From Corinectria fuckeliana (taxonomy: Eukaryota > Ascomycota > Sordariomycetes > Hypocreales > Nectriaceae): DNA of 64,000 nt. Made by a program: the position numbers and the translations under genes. Location of the stretch: assembly GCA_019137255.1 (NCBI GenBank), contig WPDH01000159.1, positions 62,001-126,000 on the forward strand, written 5' to 3'. The notes under the pieces were generated by a model that had not been told where the DNA came from, searched no databases, and worked only from the letters and a program-made list of their open reading frames with translations. This document shows positions 10,504-21,790 of the stretch, in pieces (the stretch's first letter is position 1; every line of letters begins with the position of its first letter).

Positions 10504-12568
10504 TCACTTAATCTCCTCGGCTGCGCAAGTCCCTGGCGCCGCGACCTTGATCCTACCGTCCTCAATCTCCTTCGCCAGGACGGCCAGTCTGCTCGGTTTG
10601 GTGCGCGTCTTCCAGGCCGGCACGCCCGAGTCGAAGACGTCGTCCATCTCCTCCAGGGTGTAGCCCTTGGTCTCGTACGCGGCGAAGACCATGTGGACGA
10701 AGGCTGCGCCGTTGACTGCCGCCGTGTTAGTGGCTTCTGCTGCGTCGGTCTGGGTGGTGGCGGCTATACGTACAGGCAGCAAAGACGTAGTACATTTTGA
10801 AGCTAGGACAAAGGTCAGTTCTTCTGTATCGATGGCAAGAGCAGCAATCTTACTTGATGTTCCACACTGTCGCCTTTGTGTTAGCATCAACACCCAAAAA
10901 GGAACCACCCCATCAAGGGACACTCACAGAGCGGCGGCACGGCAAAGGCCAACACCATGTTCCAGAACCAGTTGGTCGCCGTGCTCAGCGACACAGCCTT
11001 GGCACGGATCTTGCCCGGGAAGATCTCGGCCGGGTACGTCCACGAGGTCGGGCCCCAGGTGGTGGCAAAGGTGGCCACGAAGAGATAGGAGCAGGCCACG
11101 ATGGCAGTCGACACCGGGCGGTTGTTGTCGACGATCCAGCTGACGTCCTTGTTGTTGTCCGTCTGCGTCTCCTCCGTGTTTGCCTGTCCGTAGTGCTGCT
11201 GCAGGGCGCCTTTGCGAGGGTTAGCCTCTGGACAGGAGCTGTTATCCCACGGGGCTTGCCTGAGATGAAGAGCCAGGTCATCATGAGGAAGGATCCGACG
11301 ATGAGCGACGGCCGACGACCCCATTTATCGAGGAACATGATGGCGGGAAGTGTCAGCACGACGTTGATGACGTACTGAATAGACGCTGTCAAAAGGGGCG
11401 ATGCAATCTGGGCACCCTCCATGATGTACACGATATAATCTGCGATTGCTGTCAGCTCACCTCCATGGCAAGTCGCCTTGCAAGCTCCCGCGTCAGACTT
11501 ACACATCATGATGTTCATGCCGCAAAGCTGGCTCCACATCTGGATGCTCATGCCCAGCACCACCCGCTTGAGCATCCTCAGCTGGACCAGCGCCTTGAAG
11601 CTGCCGACGGCGTCCTCGCGATCGAACCGCAGCGCGTCCTCGATCTCGCGATACTGCGCCAGCACCGTGGGGTGGCCGGTGTCGCCCTTGCCGTGCAGCT
11701 TGGCCAGCACGTGCAGCGCCTCCTCCCAGCGGTCCTTGGACGCCAGCCACCGCGGGCTGTAGGGGAAGAAGAACAGCCCGACGAAGAGGATCAGCGCCGG
11801 CACGATCTGCACGCCCCAGGGGATCCGGAACGCCGCCGTGCCCTGGCCCGGGTCGTCGGGGCCGCCGCCGATGCCCTCCGCGGCGCCGTACTGGATGAAG
11901 TACTGGATGAGGATCCCCCAGGTAATCGCCCATTGCTGCAGGCTTTCGGGGGTTAGTTCATAGTTGGTAGGTTCATGTGTAGGAGTGAGTGCTGTTGTGC
12001 TTACCTGACGACGCGACCTCGAATCTCCTTCGGGGCAATTTCCGACTGAGAACAAGTCAGCCTCCCAGTGCCACTCTGCCAGACGGACTCGCTGCCTCCT
12101 CACCTGATACACCGGCACAATCGCACTGGCAATGCCGACACAGAAGCCCGCAATGACCCTCCCTGTGCAGAGCATGGCGACGTTCTGCGAGGCGGTCTGG
12201 ATGGCGCCCCCGATAACCCACAAGAGGCAGCTGATCTGCAGCGCCGTCCTCCGGGAGTACTTGTCGGCGATGAAGGACGAGACGGCCGAGCCGACAAGGG
12301 ACCCGGCGGGCATCGACGCGGTGATGGCGCCCTGGCGGTAGGACTTGGGGTTGTCGAAGTAGTTCTTGTAGGCCTGCGTGCCTATGACGCCCGCCATGGA
12401 CGAGATGTCGAAGCCGAAGAGCCCGCCCCCTGCAACGACACGCTGTCAGCCGTGCACATTCATCTCTCAGGGCCGCGTTGAGAGAGCACCAGGCAAGCGC
12501 AAAAGAGCCTCGCACGTACCGATGGCGGCAAAGCCGCAGATCACGTACACGTTGGAAGCCTGATACAT
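10504..12568 (-). CDS. MFS sugar transporter (12 TM, sugar porter family)
   Basis: Nine exons: 12568-12520, 12429-12104, 12045-12005, 11942-11503, 11439-11260, 11209-10928, 10866-10854, 10802-10774, 10715-10504. They total 1572 nt, in frame, for 523 residues. The product opens MYQASNVYVICGFAAIGGGL then FGFDISSMAGVIGT. It carries the sugar-porter motifs DKYSRR, GRVIAGFCVG, PYSPRWL, LDKWGRR and PAEIFPGKIRAKA, placing it in the plasma membrane as a hexose-type facilitator or proton symporter; substrate is unknown. One intron (11259-11210) has a GC-AG rather than GT-AG boundary, and two exons are very short (13 and 29 nt). All junctions restore conserved sequence (SGALQQHYG; LWNINFKMYYVFAAF). The N-terminus is short, without a long cytosolic leader. 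Confidence 0.9.
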
Positions 12569-13637
12569 GCTGCCGCGTCTTGAACCAGGTGCAGTTGAAG
12601 GTTTCTACCCAATGCTCACCACACCAAAGAACGATGCAGGAAACTTCAGGAGCAGAGCCACGGGCGATACACGAGGGCCCACCCCTCTCCATATGTAGTT
12701 CGCGGGCGACATGCCTCGGCCTCGCGTCGCGGTGGCCAGCAAGCTTTCCACCGTTAGGGCTTAAGGACGAGCTGCAGAACTCAAACCCGGATATCCGTGA
12801 CGGGCCAGCTTGGAGGTTCGGCATGAGGCCGGTGGGGAGACGTCGAGCCGTTACGCTGGCGGTGCAGAGAAAGGCGTCGTGCATGATTGAGGACGAGGTG
12901 TGAGAAGGGGGGGGGGAGTGATGACCAAGTTAGACTCAGCCCCGATAGCGCTCAGCAAGCTCCCCTCCTTCGGTCATCTACAGCCCAGACCCTCTCTGTC
13001 CAAGACAAGACCAGAATCCCTCTCCGCGACCCTGCATATAGCAGAGCGAGCAGTGAGGAAAAGGTGTGGCCTAGCCACCGAATAATCCCTTCCTCCAGCC
13101 ATGCCATTGCATTGGCTGAAGACCCGGCGTCGGATGCTCAGAGCATTGTCGACCAAGATGCCTTGCGGCACAAGAAAAGCAACAGTAGTGTTTCTGTGAA
13201 TCCGTCAGCATGGCATGGCATCAGCTGCCGCCTCACATGGTGCGCACAAGAGGCACCCTGGCACCGTCACTGCGAGCGTTAGTAACCTCGTAAGAAACAC
13301 AATGTCGTCGAATTTCTGGCCACTAGGCCCTGATCGTGATGGATGCGATGCCGATGCAACGAACCAAGAGCAAGAGCAAGAGCAGACAGATGCCTCCAGC
13401 GCCTGAGCCTGAACCCGACCCACGTCATCACAGCGTTAATGTACACGTCCTCCCAATCCAAGCAAAAGAACAAGACCGTCGCGCCTTCGGATATATATTC
13501 CGCCTCTCGTTGGCGAGCCTCCTCCACATAACATAGGTCAATGAAATCGCGTTCATATTCGTTGACCCCAACATTCGGACATCGTTAACAACCTCGGGGC
13601 ATTCGGTTTCTGACTTCGAACCAGCAGCATGTAGTCA
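12569..13637. other. Intergenic, divergent side of transporter and 3' side of TRF4 gene
   Basis: About 1 kb without a supported gene. It includes the transporter promoter and a G-run near 12906-12916. Short open frames overlap on both strands without motifs. Confidence 0.6.
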
Positions 13638-15931
13638 TCAGTTAGAGCAGGGTCCGATGAACTTTTCGTGGACGTGCTTGAGATATTCTCGTTGCAGTCG
13701 GAATGACGAGTAATCGCCCTTGAGAATCACATCGAGAATGCCACCCTTTGTCGGGTCTCGCATGACGTCGCCCATTCTATCCCGAAGAACATTGTAGGCG
13801 TCGTGGAAGCGGGCCATGATGGCAGGTGTATTTGATGAGCCGCCGGAAATATCGTTCGCCGCATTGTTAGGATCAACAATTGAGAGACGGTCTATGTTCT
13901 TGTAGGTGAAGCTAGAGACATCGTTCTGGGTCACAAGTTAGTCGGAGGCCCTCAGTGGGTCAAGGGAACTCACCTTTCGAATATACCCAACAGGCCTTGT
14001 GAGGGAGATGGCATTGCTCTCGTAGCGGAAGTGGCGGCCATACAGCTCGAAAAACTCCAGAAGCATTTCGCCGAGATGATGCTCCGGGATGAGGCTGCGG
14101 CTTTGCACCTGCGGCATGAGTTGCAGCATGCTGACCACCAAGCAGATGACGGAGAAGCCACCAATTCCGCCATTGACGGGCTCGTTGAGGCCTCGCATGA
14201 GCAGAAAGTGCTTGATGACCGTCACAAGAATCGGCATGGCCGGATACTGCTTCTTCCATTCCAAGAAGGTGTCGACAGCACCAACTCCTCCCAGATTCTC
14301 AAACGAAACATCGACCTTCAAGCCGGTAAGTCTGTCGACGAACTTGACCAAAGGGATTCTAGCGTGGGCGATAACCTCGATAGAGTCCGAGTCGGCCACG
14401 CGTTGCGAGACGAGGAACTTCTGGAACTTGTAGAGCCAGCTCTTTGCGCCGAGGTATGTTGGCGGACCACCTTTCATGAAGCTCGCGGAACAGACGACCA
14501 GGTCCATGTCAGCAGTCGGGAGGTACAAACCCGACATGAAGGAGCCAAAGGGATGCACCTGGGCGTTGGCAAAGTTCCTCCCGTCGCGCCTCATGGCGAC
14601 CTTGAGGTTGTCCACCAGGTTATCGCGAATGCGCTGCTCGAACTCGCGAGGCCGGACGTATTCATAAAAGTCGATAATCTCTTTGTGCAAGCTAAATACC
14701 AGTTAGGCTGCACGTCCTCAATATGCCATCGGGTGCAGACTTACCGGAACGCCATGTCGCTTGTGGCGGAATGATCGACTGTAGACCATGGGCAGGGCTC
14801 CTCGGTCACCTTTGGCATCCAGTTCGGAACCAGCACACCCTTGGCCGGCTTCATACTGACCTTTTTGAGTTGTCCGTAATCAGGGGGCTTTATCTCGTCG
14901 TCGGCCGTGCGTTTGCGAGAGCCCAAGGGGCCGCTCCGATCTGGTGGAGAGGGCAAGTTTTTTGTCGCGGGCTGCGATGTTGCCAAGGTTCGCGGCCCGG
15001 AAGGTGCGCTGGGAGGGGGAGGTGGAGGCAGCGATGGCGGCGGAGGCGGCTCTTTTGGCGGCGGCGGCGGTGCTTCGTCAGGGCTGTCTTCGCCGTCTTC
15101 GCCGTCTTCGCTTTCGTCGGTCGTGTCAAACGAGATGAAATCTTCGGCCTCGGTCGTGGCAACTGGTTTCGCGTCCTCTTCGACTCGCGCCTTCCGGATG
15201 AGCTTCACGACGTCCTTTTTCTTGCGCTGGGTCTCGTCGGGGCACGGCAGGGCAGTGTACGGGTCTGGGTTGGACCACTTGGGGGCAGCGTCGCCGGAGC
15301 CGGAGTCGGCGGCGGTGCGCGCGCGTTTCCTGGAAGGTCCCTCGGTATCTGACTTGTCCGACGAGGAGGATATTTCCATCTCAAGCTCGTCGTCGTCCGA
15401 CAGCTCGTCTACGGGGCGGAACTTGGCGCTGCCGTCAATGTCGCCGAGGCGCTCTTCGGGCAGGTTGGCCGTGACGCCAGAAATGAGGGCGCGTTCTGAG
15501 GGGTGTGGAGGCGGCTGCCACCTGGGCTTTCCGCCGCGCCGCCCGCCGCGAAAGTCTCTGCGCGGGCCTCGTCTGGTGTCCTGACCGCGGTGGTCGTTGG
15601 GGGGCACGTCGGAGATACCAGCCGGCTTGTCGACGCGGAAAGTAAAGTTGCCGCGGGGCGGTTGAGGGCGATACGAGTCGGATTGTCGAGAGTCAGAATG
15701 CCTGTAGTCGTCGTAATAAGGGCGATCTTGCCCTCGGTCTCCACCGCGGTCACCTCCACCGCGGTCACCTGGCCGCCAGCTGTCCGTCTCCTGGTGATGG
15801 TTTCGCGGCGGCGACGAACGACGATAAGACCGGTCTCGGTCTCGGTCGCGGTCCGACGCAGGGCCATTCCGAGGAGGACCCCGCGCATCAGGTCGTCTTG
15901 GCCGTGGTTTGTTGGGTTTATTGCGCACCAT
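13638..15931 (-). CDS. trf4: Non-canonical poly(A) polymerase, Trf4/Cid14 type
   Basis: Exons 15931-14745, 14691-13974 and 13925-13638 total 2193 nt (730 residues). Trf4-type enzymes add short poly(A) tails in the nuclear TRAMP complex and hand aberrant RNAs to the exosome. The nucleotidyltransferase core starts near residue 405. It shows GSFMSGLYLPTADMDLVV (the GS and DxD metal-binding motif) and a third acidic strand GLKVDVSFEN. The PAP-associated segment contains KHFLLMRGLNEPVNGGIGGF and NISLTRPVGYIRK-like sequence. The first 390 residues are low-complexity: RD/RS-rich, an acidic stretch and long proline runs, longer than in yeast Trf4 (584 residues). Start chosen at the first ATG, MVRNKPNKPRPRRP. 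Confidence 0.93.
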
Positions 15932-17641
15932 GGTGTCTTGTTACGAGCGTCGGATCGAATGCAAAGCCGCTTTATTCGAGTGCTATCCTCGAGTGCGATT
16001 GTCGCATGAAAAAAAGAAGCTGCAATGCGCGATGAACAAATCGCGCTAGCCCTTTTTCGTGTAAATGGGTAACACGCTCGCTGAGTCAGACAGAATGGGC
16101 TGGCGAACCCCACGTGACCTGGAGCAACTCAGCACTTTATTACTTCGTATTTTGGTCCCACATTATTCAGAACTAAAATGCTGTAAACAGCGACGATACA
16201 TCCCAATGTCCCACGAGAATGCAGTAATCAGCTTACGAGATCTTGATCCTACACGATTATCGGGTCTATGAACAAAGGTGTTTTCTACAAGCCGAGTTAA
16301 ACTATTTCTTGAGGTCTTCATGTTACCAGTGTCTCCATGCTTGTCAGTATCGAACAGCCCGTCCGACGCATCTTCCGCCGCTCATTGCTTTGTTTCATTA
16401 TTATGAAAACCCCCAAATGGTCTGAGGTTCTCAGCGGAGAGGTTTGTTGACTGACGACCTCTGGTGCCAGGCTCTACCGTCGGCCAGAAGTCGATATACC
16501 ACAAGAGATATGACGCTGTGTGAGACGGTACGAATACAGAAGATGCGTAAAGACGCCACGATGCAGAGTGTCAATTGATGCTAAGATGGAGTAAATAAAT
16601 GAAGGAACGAGCTGATACGTCAATGGCATGGAAGATGAAGAAGCATTCGGTGTTTATCGATCTTGAGGAAAGCAGGACTGCATGTGCGCGGAAGTGGAGT
16701 CAACGACCCGGCCTCTGTGGCTGAGTCTACCGTTACGCGAAGCGGAGAGAACTGTAATTGAGTTGATACAGAATTGTCGATCGGTTTCTTCGTCGAGGCT
16801 AGTAATCTTTCCCGCTATAAGTTGTGACGCACTCTTAGTGGCTTTATAATCTATTGGCTCTGCCTTGCTCCCCAAATTGCTACATTCGCTCAGAATGCTT
16901 TCCCCAGTGTCCTACCAAGTACTAACGTCACACTAAATCAAAACGCTGATGACCCAGCGAGGCATTCGAATGATTCTAGCATCGGGATGAGATCAAATCA
17001 ACAGATGCGACTAACCTCTTGTGTAGATATTCCTTGCTTTGATCCTGCTTTACTCCTCTCTCTCTACTCCTCCCTCGGGGTCATGCGCCGAAATCTGAAT
17101 CTCGCTCTGCGCCAACGCATATACCCCACAATTGTAGATCCCTCCGACGTTGGTGGAAACAGCGACGATAAAATCGCAATAAGACCGGTAATCTGCTTCT
17201 TCCTCCCTCCACCGGGAGTATCGTCTGCAGGGTTGGTTCAAGCCCTAGATAATTGTGCTCCACGGAGCATCGGGATCTGGCAATTCCGATGATAGAATTA
17301 ATGGGGATCGTCGGGGATGTTCAGCGGGTCCTTCCAAGCATATCCCGTGGGTTGAAGCATGCTAGTGCGTACACTGTCCAGATGCAGAGGGTATTCACAG
17401 AACTTCAAAGTAGCATCACTATTAGCAAGAAGAAGCAATATCCGTACCTACTAGTAGTTTGATGCAACAATGTTCCAAGGCCATCTACAGCACAGCCACG
17501 TGGCGCAGTACGCTCTCCATGTGACTTTCAACCCGCCATCATTTTAGTGCCACTGTCTAAAGGCAGCCCGCGGTCGATGATGGCTCACGGGTCCAACAGC
17601 CAGTCTCCCAAAGCAAAAAAAAACAAAGAAGCTTTTCAACT
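15932..17641. other. Intergenic, 1.7 kb, no gene seen
   Basis: Short, motif-free open frames only. It holds the divergent promoters of the TRF4 gene and of the small gene at 17642. I found no tRNA-like or repeat structure that I could support. Confidence 0.55.
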
Positions 17642-18087
17642 ATGGCAAGCTCTAGCAAAGGCGGCGAAGAGACCGACGGACCGAAGCGCGCCTCAGACTT
17701 CCACAACGCCATGCTAGAACTCCCCGGATACGCAGACGACTCTTTGTTCTTCGTCGTGCGCTACGTGACCACGGTAAAGGTGAAGACGTGCGTGCATATA
17801 TTCTGCAACCCCTGCGCTGACAGTCTCCACCCGACCAGCGAAACCTCCGCGAGTGCGACCACGACGAGTTCATGGAGTGCTTCAGCGAGCTCAACCAGCT
17901 CTGGTCCGAGGCGCAGACGGAAGCATCCGGGGGAGGCGCGTCGCGGTACGAGAGGGCGCAGGAACTGAAGCAGCGCGCCCTCGAGAAGATCAAGGACTAT
18001 CCCGACTTGGTTCGTGACTTTGATCGGTTCACGACGAATGGGCGGGCGGTGACACGGACGTTTGGGAACAAGCGGCCGAAGAAGTGA
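17642..18087 (+). CDS. Small conserved-looking protein of unknown function
   Basis: Two exons (17642-17773 and 17824-18087; donor GTAAAG, acceptor GCTGACAG, 50-bp intron, phase 0) give 131 residues. The protein opens MASSSKGGEETDGPKR and continues with YADDSLFFVVRYVTT joined to SPPDQRNLRECDHDEFMECF. It ends in a basic tail (TRTFGNKRPKK). The C-terminal half is predicted helical and rich in Glu, Arg and Gln. There is no signal peptide or membrane segment. I do not recognise the family. The clean splice that joins two open frames supports a real gene. It is followed 300 bp downstream by the Cys-rich pair on the other strand. Confidence 0.6.
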
Positions 18088-18403
18088 ATGACATGAGAGC
18101 CAGGTGAGGAAGACAAGTAGGTGGAGATGAGATTACGAGTCATGATTTCAGTTAAGATTTTCCAGTTTCTGCGAACAAAGCTTGCCTCTGCATGTCGAGG
18201 AGTAGTCTTATGGAGTCTCTCACAAGGGATTGTTCAGACAGGAGACGACCGGCACCAATATAAATCGTCATCGGTCGTAAGGCACCCGAGAGATATTCAT
18301 CAGAAGGAATGCTCAAGACAAGGCCTTTTTAGAAGTGATAGTTGATACTGCTACTACCACTAAATCATCTGTGATGGATGCGCACTCACAACCAGGAGCC
18401 TGC
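18088..18403. other. Convergent 3' intergenic
   Basis: Lies between the small gene ending at 18087 and the minus-strand Cys-rich gene ending at 18404. No feature seen. Confidence 0.6.
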
Positions 18404-18616
18404 CTATCGTCGCCTTCGTCTCCTCCCCCGACTGGCCACCCTACACGCCTCACAAAGTGGACAAAGCATATCCCCGCGGCAGCGTGAATGAGGACGAGGC
18501 TCTAGGCAAGTCGTGCCCGTCCGGAGTGCTGTCCGGCATGACTCGGTGTATTCTCCAACTGCGAATGCGCGTCCGCAGCCGGGGCAACAATGTGTCTCTG
18601 TGATTAGCCTGCACAT
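18404..18616 (-). CDS. Tiny Cys-rich protein with Arg tail, tandem copy 1
   Basis: Single exon of 70 residues starting MCRLITETHCCPGCGRAF and ending in GRRRRRR. Cysteines fall at residues 2, 10, 11, 14, 27, 37, 46, 52, 55 and 58. Residues 2, 11, 14, 27, 37, 52 and 55 coincide exactly with those of the neighbouring gene at 19036-19275, which is the main evidence that both are real. The CPxCG and CPLC pairs suggest a zinc-ribbon fold. The six-Arg tail could bind nucleic acid or act as a nuclear signal. There is no signal peptide. I cannot assign a named family. Function is unknown. Confidence 0.6.
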   Translation of the reverse strand: MCRLITETHCCPGCGRAFAVGEYTESCRTALRTGTTCLEPRPHSRCRGDMLCPLCEACRVASRGRRRRRR

Positions 18617-19035
18617 TTTAAGAGGTCGAGGTAGGGATGTTTGGAGGTTTGAGTTGGTAGTATTTACCGGGGGGCTGTCCTTTGCTTGCTTGGTCTGTTG
18701 ATCTATATGAGAAAAACCAGGGGGCGGCTACGGCCTCTTATTATAGAAATTACAGAGATGTGAATGAGAATTACGTCTCGAGGCATCGTGAATCCTGCAT
18801 TCCACTGTGCACGTCAGAGCGAAGTGAACAGGACACGACGAGACAAATATCACGCACTGGTGATGCTAATAGCAAGAGACAGCAAGTTGGACGTGAACTT
18901 CAGAAGCTCGCCAGTCACTTCAGGCGGCAATAGTTCTACGTCAGGTTGCACATCCCGTGAGCACTAGACTACCTACCATTACTATACTATACCTACATAT
19001 CTGCACGTCTATCCCCAAGGACCTTGCCGCTATTC
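18617..19035. other. Spacer between the tandem Cys-rich genes
   Basis: Contains the promoter of copy 1. No further copy of the Cys pattern is visible in it. Confidence 0.55.
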
Positions 19036-19275
19036 TCATCGCCGTCTGCGCCGTCTGCGCTCTCTGCGCTCTCTGCGGAGCCGCGCAATCCAGTCCCTCC
19101 GCCTCCCATAGCACCTTTGACATTCATCCGTTTCCCAGGTTCGTTCATAATGTTCCGTTTCTCCGCAATGCACACCTGCCAGCTGTGCTTCGTAGCACGG
19201 CTCGTAGACGTCCTGAGAATCAAACTCGATTCCACAGGTTGGACAAACCCACGCCTCCCTGGCGATTCTGCACAT
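19036..19275 (-). CDS. Tiny Cys-rich protein with Arg tail, tandem copy 2
   Basis: Single exon of 79 residues starting MCRIAREAWVCPTCGIEF and ending in an Arg-rich tail (RRERRERRRRRRR). Cysteines at 2, 11, 14, 27, 37, 52 and 55 match copy 1 without gaps, together with Met1, Arg3, Glu7, Pro12, Gly15, Phe18, Glu25, Ala30, Gly34, Glu39 and Arg45. The middle contains YEPCYEAQLAGVHCGE. The tail is written by a 9-bp-type DNA repeat (units such as gccgtctgc), so its length is probably variable. Same orientation as copy 1, 420 bp away. Function unknown; a zinc-binding fold is inferred. Confidence 0.62.
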   Translation of the reverse strand: MCRIAREAWVCPTCGIEFDSQDVYEPCYEAQLAGVHCGETEHYERTWETDECQRCYGRRRDWIARLRRERRERRRRRRR

Positions 19276-19993
19276 GTTGCTTTCTTTTTGATGAGGTCAC
19301 GCACGAGTGAGAGGAGTGAACGGTTCAAAGCTTTTTGGTATCGTATCTAGGGGGAAGTCTCTCGCCAATTTTCTTTTACTTATTTACATGTTTAGACGTA
19401 ATGGAGATGGAGAGCGGCGATGTCATTTTATAGAGATTGCAGTGACGTGATTGAAATCGAAGTCTTGACATCTCGTGAATCTGTCTGAATAGGGTAGACA
19501 GACAAGCAATCGCAAGGACGGGCTTCGTGCATTCGCAACGTCGACTAATTAGCAGAACACATATTTGATAATTAACAGGTTTGGGGTTCATCAAGTGATT
19601 AGTGGCCACTTCCGCGACGGTGTTGCGGGAATGGGCGAGGTACGGGCACTTTAACTAATAAATGCTGAAAGAGTCTGAATTGAAGTATTCTGTGCCAGTG
19701 AATACGAATAATATCACTGTATTCGTACTTTGTACTTCGTAGTCTAATACCTGCAGGAGCACTCTTAGACGAGTCTTAGTGCCTGACACGCGAGGCGTTC
19801 AAGCCACGCCCCAGCCACACATCCATGTCGACCGCCAATCCACCAGCCTCATCACAAGCTACTTAGGCGTCCATCCATATCCATCAAGCTGCCCTCCACC
19901 CTCCAACTGTCCTCATCGCCGTCAGTCTCCGTCTCCCTCATCCTCCTCCCGCTCCTCAATCGCCAAACTCCCCCCCCTCCCGGCGAAACCACC
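19276..19993. other. Promoter region between Cys-rich copy 2 and yip1
   Basis: No gene seen. The last 150 bp before 19994 are strongly C- and T-rich, as is usual for the leader of a well-expressed filamentous-fungal gene. Confidence 0.6.
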
Positions 19994-21096
19994 ATGGCCA
20001 ACTACTACGGCGCCCAGCAAGCGCCCCCCTACGGCAGCAGCCCCGGCGCACCCTCCAACCCCTCGGCCGCCGCCACCGCCGCCCAGAACCTCCAGTTCTA
20101 CCCGTCCTCCTACGACTCCCGCGCCGGCCCCGGCGTCTCGGGCGCCGCCACGCCCCAGCAGGCCGCGTACGGCTACGGCGCCGGCTCCGGCGGCTACGGC
20201 GCTGCCGCCCAGGGCTTCGGCGCCGCGCCCGCCTTCGCCGGCGGCGTGTCCGGGCGCATGGGCGAGCAGGCCGGGCTGCGCCCCGGGTGGCTCGCCGCCT
20301 TCTCGACCGAGGGCTACGACGGCGAGCCGCCGCTGATGGAGGAGCTCGGAGTCAACTTTGGCCATATCCAGACCAAGGTGATTCCTCCCTTGCCTTCCCT
20401 TTTCTTTTCGTCTCATCTTTACGTTGCGCTGCGCAGGGTTTTGCTAACGACTTCTATTCTCTCTCTCGGAAATAGACCCTGGCTGTCTTGAACCCCTTCA
20501 AGCACATCGACCACCACCTCATGGACGACTCCGACCTCGCGGGCCCGATGCTCTTCTTCCTCATGTTCGGCACCTTCCTGCTCTTCTCGGGCAAGGTGCA
20601 CTTCGGCTACATCTACGGCCTCGCGCTGCTGGGCTCGACGTCGCTGCACATGATCCTGTCGCTCATGTCGCCCTCGGACGCCGTCGCCGCCGCCATGCTG
20701 CAGCAGCAGCAGCCGGCCTACCCGCAGTACAACGAGCCGCAGGAGCCGCCGCACCACCAACACCCCCTCCGCCAGGGCCACTTCTCGGAGACGCTAACGT
20801 TCCCGCGGTCGGCCTCGGTGCTGGGCTACTGCCTGCTGCCGCTCGTCGCCACCAGCCTCGTCGGCATCGTCATGCCCATGGACACGCCGCTGGGCATCGT
20901 CATGACCACGGCCGCCATCCTGTGGTGCACCTACAGCGCCAGCGGCATGTTCTGCGCCGTCGGCAGGATGAAGGGCATGCGCGGCCTGGTGGCCTACCCG
21001 CTGGCGCTGTTCTACGTCGGCTTCGGCATCATGGGCATCTTCAGCAGTCGTGGGAGCGGGTCGCTGGCCAACGCCGCCGCCAAGGTGAACGGCTGA
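19994..21096 (+). CDS. yip1: Yip1-family ER-Golgi membrane protein
   Basis: Exons 19994-20377 and 20476-21096 (phase 0) give 334 residues. Yip1 binds Ypt/Rab GTPases and is needed for COPII vesicle formation and fusion. The first 90 residues are a Gly/Ala/Tyr/Pro-rich cytosolic tail. Then comes the family hallmark PPLMEELGVNFGHIQTK, joined by splicing to TLAVLNPFKHIDHHLMDDSD. About five hydrophobic segments follow (GPMLFFLMFGTFLLFSG; YIYGLALLGSTSLHMILSL; SVLGYCLLPLVATSLVGIV; GIVMTTAAILWCTYSASGM; LVAYPLALFYVGFGIMGIF). A Gln-rich loop (MLQQQQPAYPQYNEP) separates the second and third. Length fits fungal orthologues. Confidence 0.94.
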
Positions 21097-21790
21097 GCGG
21101 CGCGTGGCTGGCAGGCTACAAGACCAACTTTTGCATTCCCTGGTGCTAGGACGGCCAATCCACGCCTACGACACCGCAATCCATTCGAGCATCATCACGC
21201 CGAGCGACCACACTTCTTGCTCGGCGGCAGAAAGACCGTGTAGCAACAGACGAACGGGGGGGGGCCTACAACGGCGGAAAGGCGTTTCTGAACAAAAGGT
21301 ATTGACGAGGTGGACTCTTCGGGCGCGTGGACACGGCCTCCCCCCTATGTATTAGATAATCTCGAGAATTAACGACCAAAACTTCATGAACTTGTCTGTA
21401 TTGTATTCGTACAGGGGAGGTTTGCAAAAGCCAACCTCAGTACCTAAGCCTCATCACCTAAACCTTAGTAAAACATGCACATGCAAAGACGTCTATATCA
21501 ATCACTACCGGCAAAAATGACAACATGCGATCCCATCCCGTGTTCTCGTCATCCTCCTGTCGCGTGGAGAGCCTCGTCCTCTCAAACCTCCAAGCCTAGT
21601 TTCGTTGCCGTTGAGCAGAGAAAAAGTCATGTCAAAGCCCGAAAAATATCCACCGTCCAGGGGGAAAGCGGGCAGTAAGTAGCCTCATTAAGAAGGGCGT
21701 TTGAGAAAATCAAACACAAAGCAATGAGATGTGTGTGTCCGGAAAAGTGCACGTCGACGTGCGGGACACCATTTCGCTCCCCTAAATCCC
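21097..21790. other. Convergent intergenic between yip1 and RCC1 genes
   Basis: Only short open frames. Holds the two 3' untranslated regions. Nothing else recognised. Confidence 0.6.
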
